IMG/VR virus record: IMGVR_UViG_3300028844_003113
Location: 1 to 36,992 of that record
Strand: one strand, 5' to 3'
Source of the DNA: a virus
DNA length: 36,992 nt
Made by a program: the position numbers and the translations under genes. Positions within the stretch are counted from its first letter, which is position 1. The number at the start of each line of letters is the position of its first letter. Shown piece by piece: positions 1-6,479 of the stretch. The notes under the pieces are model-generated. The model was given only the letters and a program-made list of their open reading frames with translations, ran no database searches and had not been told where the DNA came from.

Positions 1-62
1 TTCTGAATAAAGATTATAAGTTACTTCTGAAGTAGGCGTATAAATTTTTTATAAATTAGTTA

Positions 63-92
63 TTGACATATGGCCCAGCCTATGTGCATGAT
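63..92 (+). promoter_or_regulatory. possible sigma-70 promoter
   Basis: A TTGACA box at 63-68 is followed 18 nt later by a weak -10 candidate, CATGAT, at 87-92. The sequence around the -35, TATTGACATA, recurs almost exactly at the better promoter near 898, which is the main reason to list it. It lies upstream of the Cys-rich gene that starts at 125. The -10 is poor, so this is tentative. Confidence 0.35.
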
Positions 93-124
93 AGTCCCAC
101 ATCAACGCAACAAGGGAATGCATC

Positions 125-817
125 ATGCAAGTTCACCTCACACTAAAATCATCTAATAAGAAAACCGGCAAGATACCTGTAAGCACTACAGAACAGGCAT
201 CATGCCCATCAACATGCCCCTTCAACTCTAATAACGAAGGTGGATGCTACGCTGGCAGCGGTCCATTAAAGCTACATTGGGATAAGGTTTCCCGTTGCGA
301 GAGGGGCCAATCTTGGGATAACTTCTGCAATACTATTGAAGGTTTCAATCAAGGCCAATTATGGCGTCATAATCAAGCTGGCGATTTGCCACATAACAAT
401 GGCGCAATTGACATTGATAAGGTAGAACGCCTAGTTTCTGCTAATGAAGGCAGACGTGGCTTTACATATACACACCATGATGTTTCAGACATAGTAAACT
501 ATTCTATTATTCGTAAAGCCAATGATGATGGTTTCACTATCAACGTTTCCGCCAATAGCGCCAAAGACGCAGTGCACTACATGGAAAACTATAGTGATTT
601 GCCTGTAGTTTGCGTAGTTGATAGCGAAGAAACACGGAAACAGTTTACGATAGAGGGGCATAGGTTTATCACTTGTCCCGCAACTTATAAAGACAATGTG
701 AGTTGCGCATCTTGTAAGCTTTGCAGCGTACGGAATAGAGATTATGCGATAGCATTTCCAGCCCACGGCACTAGCAAGAAGAAAGCGAACAAGGTGGCAA
801 ATGAGGTTGCTATATGA
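125..817 (+). CDS. Cys-rich conserved phage protein (DUF7227-like), function unknown
   Basis: A 230-residue soluble protein. The start is supported by AAGGGA seven bases upstream of the ATG. Two cysteine clusters frame the protein: C27-x3-C31 and C41 at the N-terminus, and C184 followed by C194-x2-C197-x2-C200 near the C-terminus. This pattern could bind zinc or an iron-sulfur cluster. Between them are GQLWRHNQAGDLP, GFTYTHHDVSD and a late FPAHG motif. From memory, these match a conserved family of unknown function (DUF7227-like) found in many phages and some bacteria. I know of no demonstrated reaction. It lies apart from the structural genes, in what looks like an accessory or early region, and its stop overlaps a tiny hydrophobic ORF. 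Confidence 0.8.
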   Translation: MQVHLTLKSSNKKTGKIPVSTTEQASCPSTCPFNSNNEGGCYAGSGPLKLHWDKVSRCERGQSWDNFCNTIEGFNQGQLWRHNQAGDLPHNNGAIDIDKVERLVSANEGRRGFTYTHHDVSDIVNYSIIRKANDDGFTINVSANSAKDAVHYMENYSDLPVVCVVDSEETRKQFTIEGHRFITCPATYKDNVSCASCKLCSVRNRDYAIAFPAHGTSKKKANKVANEVAI

Positions 818-867
818 TTAAACTTATGCTAATGATTGTGGCGCTAATCGCTGGGATAACTAACTAA
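814..867 (+). CDS. 17-residue hydrophobic micro-ORF
   Basis: This ORF encodes MIKLMLMIVALIAGITN, essentially a single short hydrophobic helix. Its ATG overlaps the TGA of the preceding gene in an ATGA arrangement, the usual sign of translational coupling. Nothing else supports it, and at this length an open frame is expected by chance. If expressed, it would be a membrane-inserted micropeptide. Confidence 0.3.
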   Translation: MIKLMLMIVALIAGITN

Positions 868-897
868 GGGATAAAGCAGATTTTTTATAATAGGCTA

Positions 898-925
898 TTG
901 ACATAAAAACCTAGTGGCCTATAAA
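898..925 (+). promoter_or_regulatory. sigma-70-type promoter
   Basis: TTGACA at 898-903 and TATAAA at 920-925 are separated by 16 nt, close to the bacterial housekeeping consensus. It lies about 35 nt upstream of the ATG at 959 and would drive the two small genes ending at 1361, with a strong terminator just after them. That makes a compact promoter / two-gene / terminator unit. Confidence 0.65.
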
Positions 926-958
926 GGGTCATCACTAACTAACTTGAAAGGTAATACA

Positions 959-1147
959 ATGCAACATTCCAAGGTTTTCAATCGCCAAGTTCTAGTTCGC
1001 AAGCGTATCAACAAGCGCATCTACGGCGTCCGTAAACTGGCCAAGTCAACTGCCATAGATACGGGCCTGACTACTCGGTATATATATGACAAGCCTACCA
1101 GTAAGAGTTTCTCCCGTTTCTTGCCTATCTTTTTCAATGTTAAATAA
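959..1147 (+). CDS. small basic protein, unknown function
   Basis: A 62-residue protein rich in Lys and Arg (for example RKRINKRIYGVRKLAK). I chose the ATG at 959 rather than the upstream in-frame ATG at 914. The 914 codon lies between the -35 and -10 boxes of the promoter, whereas 959 is preceded by GAAAGGT at a good distance. The strong positive charge would suit nucleic-acid binding, or a small inhibitor of a host protein as is common in early phage genes, but no family is recognised. It is followed closely by another small gene in the same transcription unit. Confidence 0.55.
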   Translation: MQHSKVFNRQVLVRKRINKRIYGVRKLAKSTAIDTGLTTRYIYDKPTSKSFSRFLPIFFNVK

Positions 1148-1157
1148 GGATAACACC

Positions 1158-1361
1158 ATGCTCACTATTACAGCCACTAATACCGATAAAAACCTAGTCC
1201 GCCTTGCAGCGCCTACAAGCGAGGCATTGAAGCACCTATTAAACGACTACGGGTTGCAGGCGCAATCACCTATCATGCCGACGACTAAAGAGGCAGCAAC
1301 CGAACCTTTGCCAGTATGGCGAAAGCGTACCTTGGCCCGTACTATGGCGCTAGTTGGCTAG
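1158..1361 (+). CDS. small hypothetical protein
   Basis: A 67-residue protein with its ATG at 1158 preceded by AAGGATAACACC. The upstream part of the open frame back to 1086 lies inside the preceding gene and is unlikely to be coding. There is no recognisable domain. The sequence has a Thr/Ala-rich N-terminus and ends in a basic stretch with WRKRTLART. It is the last gene before a strong intrinsic terminator at 1382, so it forms an operon with the basic gene at 959. Confidence 0.5.
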   Translation: MLTITATNTDKNLVRLAAPTSEALKHLLNDYGLQAQSPIMPTTKEAATEPLPVWRKRTLARTMALVG

Positions 1362-1381
1362 TTGTCTTGGCTAGTACTGTC

Positions 1382-1422
1382 AAAGCCCTGCTATGGTGTA
1401 ATATCGTAGCAGGGCTTTTTAT
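1382..1422 (+). terminator. Rho-independent terminator
   Basis: A perfect 12-bp stem pairs AAAGCCCTGCTA (1382-1393) with TAGCAGGGCTTT (1407-1418). The loop is 13 nt and a short T run follows. It begins 20 nt after the stop codon at 1361 and closes the small promoter-driven unit upstream. Confidence 0.92.
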
Positions 1423-1438
1423 GCCTAAGGGGCTTGCC

Positions 1439-1493
1439 TAGTCCTGTCATAGTCCTGTCATAGTCCTGTCATAGTCCTGTCATAGTCCTGTCA
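1439..1493. repeat. five tandem copies of an 11-bp repeat
   Basis: The unit TAGTCCTGTCA is repeated exactly five times without spacers. A decayed sixth copy (TAGTGCCTGCC) follows. An 11-bp period is close to one helical turn, so bound proteins would line up on one face of the DNA. The array begins 17 nt after the terminator in a region without genes. Iterons, operators or replication slippage are all possible explanations. Confidence 0.9.
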
Positions 1494-1882
1494 TAGTGCC
1501 TGCCATTGCCTCTCATGTGCTGGCAACAATCCCATGCGTTGCCCGAATGCCGCAGGCGCAACCTACAAGCCACTATGCAAGCCCCTAGACTAGCTCTCTC
1601 CATATAAAATGATATATAATCAGGGGATATTATTATACTATTCAATGGCTTAGCATTGCCCTAGTGCCTTTCCTAGCCTGCCAGAACAGGCCTATTTACC
1701 TTTGCCTATGCGATATATGCGAAAAGAGACTGAAAAAGCCCCCAGAACCTGATTTACGTTATAAAGTCACAAATTAATGTACGGCGTAAGGGGCGGGGGA
1801 AGGGCCACTGGGGCCTCTCTAGTTATCTGTACACCCCGTTAGTATGGAATTCACTTTTTTAGTACCAAGCCTTCTCTTATTA
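1494..1882. other. gene-free stretch, no recognisable element
   Basis: No convincing ORF or structured RNA is visible here. The first part has many short GCC/GGC-containing words. The 1600-1660 part is AT-rich, with runs such as ATGATATATAAT and ATATTATTATAC that would melt easily. Lying between two repeat arrays, it could be part of a replication origin or control region, but the sequence alone does not show this. Confidence 0.4.
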
Positions 1883-1926
1883 GTTACTGGGTAGTAACAT
1901 AAGAGTCACTAGGGGGTGACTTAAGA
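1883..1926. promoter_or_regulatory. two tandem dyad repeats, candidate operators
   Basis: Dyad 1 is GTTACT (1883-1888) and AGTAAC (1893-1898). Dyad 2 is AGTCAC (1904-1909) and GTGACT (1916-1921). Their centres are 22 nt apart, two helical turns, and each is followed by a similar AAGAG-containing tail (ATAAGAG, TTAAGAG), so the pair is also an imperfect direct repeat. They sit about 40 nt upstream of the -35 box of a perfect consensus promoter, a suitable place for an activator or repressor dimer. Confidence 0.5.
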
Positions 1927-1960
1927 GTTAAACTTAAGTATTTGACGTTAAAGTATATCC

Positions 1961-1989
1961 TTGACATTACTAGCCAAGTAGTATATAAT
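1961..1989 (+). promoter_or_regulatory. perfect consensus sigma-70 promoter
   Basis: TTGACA (1961-1966) and TATAAT (1984-1989) are separated by exactly 17 nt, the ideal spacing. This should be a very strong host-RNA-polymerase promoter. It directs transcription into the small gene starting at 2014 and possibly through the 46-bp repeat array. Confidence 0.9.
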
Positions 1990-2013
1990 AGTCTCTTCAA
2001 AAGGAGAATATGG

Positions 2014-2355
2014 ATGATTAAGTATGAGTGTGATTTGTGTGGATCTACTGAAGTAGCTTCTGAGCCTCTCAAGGGGTGGACTACCTTTGAAGCTGTGGTA
2101 GCTAGCTTCTGTGAGGTCTCTCATATCTGCCAGGAATGTACTAATAAGCATTCCAGTGTAGTGTCAGAGTTGAATTCGTCGGCAGATGGTATGGGGATTA
2201 AACAATGGATTTCATTTCTTGCTGTATCACTACTGATTGATATACCTGAAGTAAACAAAGGTAGTGAACTCCTTGAGGAGAGCTCTGGAGCTCCTTCAAG
2301 AGAAACTGCTGTAGATAAATACAAGAGGCTTGAGAAGGAGCTATCAGGGGAGTAG
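2014..2355 (+). CDS. small zinc-ribbon-like protein, unknown function
   Basis: A 113-residue protein. The open frame extends back to 1942, but that part contains the promoter, so the real start is the ATG at 2014, eight bases after AAGGAG. Two CxxC pairs, C6/C9 (CDLC) and C39/C42 (CQEC), with a histidine at position 37, resemble a small zinc ribbon or treble-clef knuckle. The C-terminus is charged and probably helical (DKYKRLEKELSGE). Being alone behind a perfect consensus promoter, it is probably an early gene acting on host transcription or another host process. That role is inference; no family is recognised. Confidence 0.7.
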   Translation: MIKYECDLCGSTEVASEPLKGWTTFEAVVASFCEVSHICQECTNKHSSVVSELNSSADGMGIKQWISFLAVSLLIDIPEVNKGSELLEESSGAPSRETAVDKYKRLEKELSGE

Positions 2356-2399
2356 CTCAGGAGTAACTTATAAGCCTACTTTAGAATACATATACATTG

Positions 2400-2666
2400 T
2401 GTGTTTATAACTCATAAGTAGGTTATGTAAGCATCTATTATGTAACTTATAAGTAACTCATAAGTAGGTTATGTAAGCATCTATTATGTAACTTATAAGT
2501 AACTCATAAGTAGGTTATGTAAGCATCTATTATGTAACTTATAAGTAACTCATAAGTAGGTTATGTAAGCATCTATTATGTAACTTATAAGTATATGTAA
2601 GCATCTATTATGTAACTTATAAGTAACTCATAAGTAGGTTATGTAAGCATCTATTATGCTGATAAG
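2400..2666. repeat. 46-bp tandem repeat array, six copies, AT-rich
   Basis: The marker word GCATCTATTA recurs at 2431, 2477, 2523, 2569, 2601 and 2647. The period is exactly 46 bp, except for one 32-bp unit (2569 to 2601) that has lost the TAACTCATAAG segment. Units are almost identical and contain the palindrome ACTTATAAGT and its near copy ACTCATAAGT. The array starts shortly after the stop at 2355. Uniform AT-rich iterons of this kind are typical of replication origins, partition sites or slippage-prone non-coding DNA. There is no variable spacer, so it is not a CRISPR array. Confidence 0.95.
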
Positions 2667-2736
2667 TAACTTATAAGCTAGGCTCTGGGAGCGGGTTGGC
2701 TGAGTGTCTGTGGAAGACTCTTAGGTAGCTATCTAG

Positions 2737-2769
2737 GGGCGGTACTATAGAAGTACTCTATGTCCGCCC
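2737..2769 (+). other. stable two-tier hairpin upstream of the gene at 2863
   Basis: GGGCGG (2737-2742) pairs with CCGCCC (2764-2769). Inside it, ATAG (2747-2750) pairs with CTAT (2758-2761) around a 7-nt loop. There is no T run after it, so it is not a clear terminator. It could be a leader structure or an RNA-processing site for the downstream genes. Confidence 0.5.
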
Positions 2770-2862
2770 ATTAGCGGAGTTATATCGAAAAGCTCACAAT
2801 TGTCAACAACTATTTTCAAAAAAAATACAGAAAATACCAAAAGGACCACAGGAGGACTATGA

Positions 2863-3294
2863 ATGACTGAAGAAACTATCACAGACATTAAGGAAGATAT
2901 CTATGATTCTCTCCTTGCAGAAATACAGAATCCCAAAGTATGGATCAAGATAGGTCCTAAAGGAAACCTTGAGAACGTCAACATACCTTCCTTAGTTATT
3001 AAGAAGGTTATTCATAAGGGATGGACACCTCCCTCGGGATGGACACCTCCCTCGGACTGGATACCTCCCTCTGTGAAAGACTCTTATGTTGTAATGTCAT
3101 CAGAAACTGTAGTTTACAGAACTTTCAAGTATTCTAATAAGAAGCGAGCAGAGGATAATTATGGTTCAGAGTTATTTGAACATATTGAATCTCTCCATCG
3201 CTACTTCGATAGAGTTCAGAACATGAAACAGGCAGAAGCTAGCCTAGATAATATCCTTAAACTAAGAGAGGAGCTCCTTAATGCTCAGGGATGA
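2863..3294 (+). CDS. hypothetical protein with WTPPS repeats
   Basis: A 143-residue protein with an excellent ribosome site (AGGAGG, seven bases before the ATG at 2863). Its middle holds three tandem six-residue units, GWTPPS, GWTPPS and DWIPPS, encoded by near-identical 18-bp DNA repeats, a recent in-frame expansion. The flanking parts are ordinary and predicted mostly helical, with a charged C-terminus. No known family is recognised. Its end overlaps the next gene by 14 nt, so the two are probably co-translated. The Trp/Pro repeats might form a short rigid binding segment. Confidence 0.7.
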   Translation: MTEETITDIKEDIYDSLLAEIQNPKVWIKIGPKGNLENVNIPSLVIKKVIHKGWTPPSGWTPPSDWIPPSVKDSYVVMSSETVVYRTFKYSNKKRAEDNYGSELFEHIESLHRYFDRVQNMKQAEASLDNILKLREELLNAQG

Positions 3295-3538
3295 AGCACT
3301 TGAACAGGGGGTTATTAAAGAAATAACCTACAACATCTCAGTATTAAAAGATGGATTTGTTATTATAGAGGTAGAGACAGAAACCGCAGAATCTTCCTTC
3401 TATGGCACCTCTCAAGTTATGCAAGACATAGGGGATGTGCATGAACACCTACTAGATACTTTAGCTGGAGCTATGGAATGGACTGACCCTACTGCCACAG
3501 AACTTGAAAGATACTATAAAGGGAGCCTTTTATGCTAA
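3281..3538 (+). CDS. small acidic hypothetical protein
   Basis: An 85-residue acidic protein whose ATG lies inside the end of the preceding gene, with GAGGAG seven bases upstream. It begins with alternating hydrophobic residues suggesting beta strands (NISVLKDGFVIIEVE), followed by a helical segment. No family is recognised. Overlap with the upstream gene indicates translational coupling and probably a shared role. Confidence 0.65.
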   Translation: MLRDEALEQGVIKEITYNISVLKDGFVIIEVETETAESSFYGTSQVMQDIGDVHEHLLDTLAGAMEWTDPTATELERYYKGSLLC

Positions 3539-3563
3539 TAAGAGGGTGTTTTTAGCAAAAAAG

Positions 3564-3592
3564 CTTGACTTTTACTTGAAATCAACTATAAC
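3564..3592 (+). promoter_or_regulatory. sigma-70-type promoter for the packaging/head genes
   Basis: TTGACT (3564-3569) and TATAAC (3587-3592) have a 17-nt spacer. It lies in the short gap before the gene at 3628 and would feed the terminase and portal genes. The same style of promoter (TTGAC plus TATAAC) recurs before the scaffold gene (9334) and the holin-like gene (30421), suggesting one coordinated class. Confidence 0.75.
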
Positions 3593-3627
3593 TGACCCTT
3601 ATGCCCTAAATAGAAGGAACAGTTAAA

Positions 3628-3828
3628 TTGGTAAAAGTAATCAGCACAGTAGATCACATTCAAGAAGAGTGTGACAAGAACCGTAAGATGCATGATATGT
3701 ACAGTATGCCCGGTGAAGAATATAAGATGGTTAAGGAACGTGAATCCTACCAGAATCCTCAATACGGTAAGATCTCCGAAGCCCTGACTAAGGAATATGC
3801 TTCCGAGAAGACTGGTAAAAATGGGTAA
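3628..3828 (+). CDS. small charged hypothetical protein
   Basis: A 66-residue, highly charged protein starting with TTG at 3628, about ten bases after GAAGGAAC. No ATG gives a comparable frame. The content of Lys, Glu and Tyr suggests a soluble helical protein. No family is recognised. It is the first gene behind the promoter at 3564, and its stop overlaps a 37-residue ORF that in turn overlaps the terminase small subunit gene, so it belongs to the packaging operon. Confidence 0.6.
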   Translation: MVKVISTVDHIQEECDKNRKMHDMYSMPGEEYKMVKERESYQNPQYGKISEALTKEYASEKTGKNG

Positions 3829-3934
3829 AGAACCTCTTCCTACACCTATTACACCTGCTCTAGTAGAATCACTGCACCAGTTCAGCCTTCCATTTGAAGA
3901 AGAGCCACCTAAAGAGGACGACACAGAAGAATGA
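3821..3934 (+). CDS. 37-residue acidic micro-ORF coupled to terminase
   Basis: This ORF begins MGKEPLPTPITPALVES and ends in an acidic tail (EEEPPKEDDTEE). Its ATG overlaps the end of the gene before it, and its TGA overlaps the ATG of the terminase small subunit gene (ATGA at 3931-3934). The double overlap suggests it is translated and helps carry ribosomes into the terminase gene. It is too short for family assignment. Confidence 0.5.
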   Translation: MGKEPLPTPITPALVESLHQFSLPFEEEPPKEDDTEE

Positions 3935-4413
3935 AAGATATTGCGGGAGTCACTGAAGCAGACATCCATAAGCTAGTATCAGCATCTCAGAACGATGCGA
4001 CAACACACCTTAATGAGAAGCAATTGGCGCTCATTAAAGCTTATACTGATGAGGACTCCCCCACTAAATTTCAAAAGAAAGCCTCTATGAGGGTTGCAGG
4101 CTACTCTCCGAGCTATAACTGGACTCAAGTATTCCCAGGTATTCGGGATGAAGTCATAGAACGCACTAAGGATCTATTAGCAGAGGCAGCCCCAGAAGCT
4201 GCTTCAAAGCTCATAGAGTATATTAGAGACCCTGAGACAGTTGCCGGTGGCAGAGACAAACTACATGCCATTCAGATGTTATTTGATAGAGCTGGGGTGG
4301 TTAAAGGCGAGAAGATTGATGTTGAAGTAACTCATAATGCTGTTTTCGTTCTTCCTCCCAAGAAACATCAGGAAGCTGTAGACCTAGACTTCGAGGATAT
4401 TTCAGATGGGTAA
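3931..4413 (+). CDS. terS: terminase small subunit (probable)
   Basis: A 160-residue protein placed directly before the terminase large subunit, with an 8-nt overlap (4406-4413). The N-terminal half has the pattern common in small terminase subunits: LNEKQLALIKAYTDE, then a helix-turn-helix-like stretch KKASMRVAGYSPS. The second half is helical (AAPEAASKLIEYIRD, DKLHAIQMLFDRAG) and would form the oligomerisation part. Small terminases bind the packaging start site on phage DNA and regulate the large subunit. The assignment rests on this pattern and on position; sequence conservation in the family is low. Confidence 0.8.
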   Translation: MKDIAGVTEADIHKLVSASQNDATTHLNEKQLALIKAYTDEDSPTKFQKKASMRVAGYSPSYNWTQVFPGIRDEVIERTKDLLAEAAPEAASKLIEYIRDPETVAGGRDKLHAIQMLFDRAGVVKGEKIDVEVTHNAVFVLPPKKHQEAVDLDFEDISDG

Positions 4414-6478
4414 AAAATACCCTCGTTCCAGGAATGTCGCATCCAAAAACGTCAGGGATATTGAACAAGGGCGCTCTGTCATTATATGGAAGCCTCTTGA
4501 GGTCCTGATGAAGTCCAGCAAGCCTTCATGGGGTTATGTAGTAGATGAGCACGACCCTAAATTATGGCTTCCAGTACCCGAACAGCTTATTCTTCTATTC
4601 AAAGCGGAAGAATACATCTACGAAAGCTCTTATGCCAGCATAGCTAGATGGCTAGGGGAGATGACTGGTAGGAATATAAGTCCTGCTTCCTTGAAGAGGG
4701 TTATTACCTCCGGGCGGATGCACGACTACTACGATCTAAAGAGAATAGCATCTAAAACTAAAAAGAAAACCAAGAAGGTTATCATATCAAAGGATGTGGA
4801 ACCTCCCGAGCCTTCCACTAAACGGACAGCTACGCTCATCCAGAGACTTGAGGGTAAAACTCCAGAAGAGAAGAAGCTAATACTCGCAGAGCTAGACGCT
4901 GAGCGAGCTAAAGCCGTTTCTACCACTAAGAGAAGACAAGCAGATAAGCTCAAGAGGGCATCTGAACCAGAAGCTCCCGTAGAGGAGCAGGCCGATGATA
5001 CTCCCAATGATGACAGTGATTCAAACACTAAAGAAGACACCACAGGCATCATCTGGAGACCTAATCCCGGACCTCAAACAGAGTTCCTTCAGTCAGATGT
5101 TAATGAGTTATTCTTCGGGGGGTCTCGTGGTGGTTCTAAATCAGAAGCTCTTGTAGCAGACCCTCTGAGATACTGTGGTAATAAGAATTTTCGTGGTCTA
5201 CTGATACGGAAACGATTGAAGGATCTCCGTGAAATCATCTCACGAGCCAAAACCCTGTATCCTCAGGCGTATGAAGGCACGAGATTCTTAAAGCAAGAAA
5301 GTATGTTCCTGTTCCCCTCCGGAGCTACTCTGGAGTTTGGTTATGCAGAAAATGATGCGGATATTGAGCAATATCAAGGGCAGGAATACGCTTGGATTGG
5401 GATTGATGAACTACCTCAGTTCAAAGATCCGGAAGTTTACACCCTACTTAGAGGGTCATGTCGAACTACTGATCCCCAGTTGTTGTCTCTTGGTCTCCCT
5501 GTAATGAGAATGACAGGAAATCCTGGTAATGTGGGATCTCCTTGGGTTAAGATCATGTTTATCGACCCTGCACCTGCTGGTGTAGTCTTTAATGTCAAGA
5601 GTAGCTTTATAGACCCTAGGGATGGCTCTAAGAAGGAAGTATCCCTTACCAGGCAATTCATCCAGTCCTCTGTATTCGATACTCCTCAGTTGCTTCAAGA
5701 TGATTCTTACCTTGCAACTCTGGCATCACTCCCTGAGCATAAGAAAGCCGCATGGCTATATGGACAATGGGGCGTAGTTGATGGGGCAGCATTCCCTGAA
5801 TTTGATAAAGAAGTTCATGTTATTGAGCCATTCGAGGTTCCTTCCCATTGGCCTAAGATACGAGCTACAGATTGGGGCTATTCAACCCCCTTCTGTACTT
5901 TGTGGTTAGCCTTCGACGGAGATGATACCGCCTATGTCTATAGGGAGTATTATGGGCAGGGGACATTGGCAGATGACTTTGCACGGCGCATTTGTGACTT
6001 AGAAGCCACTGATAGTAACATGGTGGATGCAGTAATAGATGGCTCTACGAATTCTAAGCGGGGAGAAATCGGCCCCAGTATCTACGAGATGATAGAGAAT
6101 GAGTTAGCTACGAGGGGCCATCTAGGGAATAGGTTTGCAGATCGCTCTCCGGGTTCTCGTGAGGCAGGTAAGCAGGAAGTTCATAAGAGACTTGCAGTGA
6201 GAGCTACTGGAGGTAAGACTGAAGAAGGTGAGCCTGTTAAGGAGCCTGCCCTGCTCATCTTTAATACTTGTGTTAATCTCATCAGAACTCTTCCCATGTT
6301 ACTCCCTGAGGATAATAATCCTGAAACAGTCAGTAAGAAGAATTCAGAAGATCATGCGTATGATGCTCTCCATTATGGGCTAAGGAGTCGCCCTATAACG
6401 GCACTAGACTTGGTAAATCAACAGCAATTTGCACAAGACCATGCACCTAAGATGGTAGATGCAATATTTGGATATTAG
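4406..6478 (+). CDS. terL: terminase large subunit (DNA-packaging ATPase and nuclease)
   Basis: A 690-residue motor protein that pumps DNA into the prohead and cuts concatemers. The ATPase domain shows a Walker A motif GGSRGGSKS (238-246) and Walker B IGIDEL with D334/E335. The RNase H-like nuclease domain shows acidic residues at D489 (ATDWGY), D545 (VIDGS) and D649/D653 (EDHAYDAL). About 205 residues precede the ATPase: a helix-turn-helix-like segment (ASIARWLGEMTGRNISPASL) and then a long charged, probably disordered linker. This makes it longer than a minimal TerL. A GIY-YIG endonuclease gene begins one base after its stop. Confidence 0.96.
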   Translation: MGKKYPRSRNVASKNVRDIEQGRSVIIWKPLEVLMKSSKPSWGYVVDEHDPKLWLPVPEQLILLFKAEEYIYESSYASIARWLGEMTGRNISPASLKRVITSGRMHDYYDLKRIASKTKKKTKKVIISKDVEPPEPSTKRTATLIQRLEGKTPEEKKLILAELDAERAKAVSTTKRRQADKLKRASEPEAPVEEQADDTPNDDSDSNTKEDTTGIIWRPNPGPQTEFLQSDVNELFFGGSRGGSKSEALVADPLRYCGNKNFRGLLIRKRLKDLREIISRAKTLYPQAYEGTRFLKQESMFLFPSGATLEFGYAENDADIEQYQGQEYAWIGIDELPQFKDPEVYTLLRGSCRTTDPQLLSLGLPVMRMTGNPGNVGSPWVKIMFIDPAPAGVVFNVKSSFIDPRDGSKKEVSLTRQFIQSSVFDTPQLLQDDSYLATLASLPEHKKAAWLYGQWGVVDGAAFPEFDKEVHVIEPFEVPSHWPKIRATDWGYSTPFCTLWLAFDGDDTAYVYREYYGQGTLADDFARRICDLEATDSNMVDAVIDGSTNSKRGEIGPSIYEMIENELATRGHLGNRFADRSPGSREAGKQEVHKRLAVRATGGKTEEGEPVKEPALLIFNTCVNLIRTLPMLLPEDNNPETVSKKNSEDHAYDALHYGLRSRPITALDLVNQQQFAQDHAPKMVDAIFGY

Positions 6479-6479
6479 T

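Noticed and set aside
2400-2666. CRISPR-like array
   Set aside because: The whole 46-bp period is conserved, so there are no variable spacers, no typical repeat length and no cas genes. It is a plain tandem repeat.
2680-2780. tRNA-Ser/Leu-like sequence (GGTTGGCTGAGTG)
   Set aside because: It resembles the D-arm of a class II tRNA, but no matching acceptor stem, TTC-loop or anticodon arm can be folded around it.
3586-3969. 127-residue minus-strand open frame
   Set aside because: It covers a promoter and three + strand genes with good overlap structure and looks like a chance shadow.
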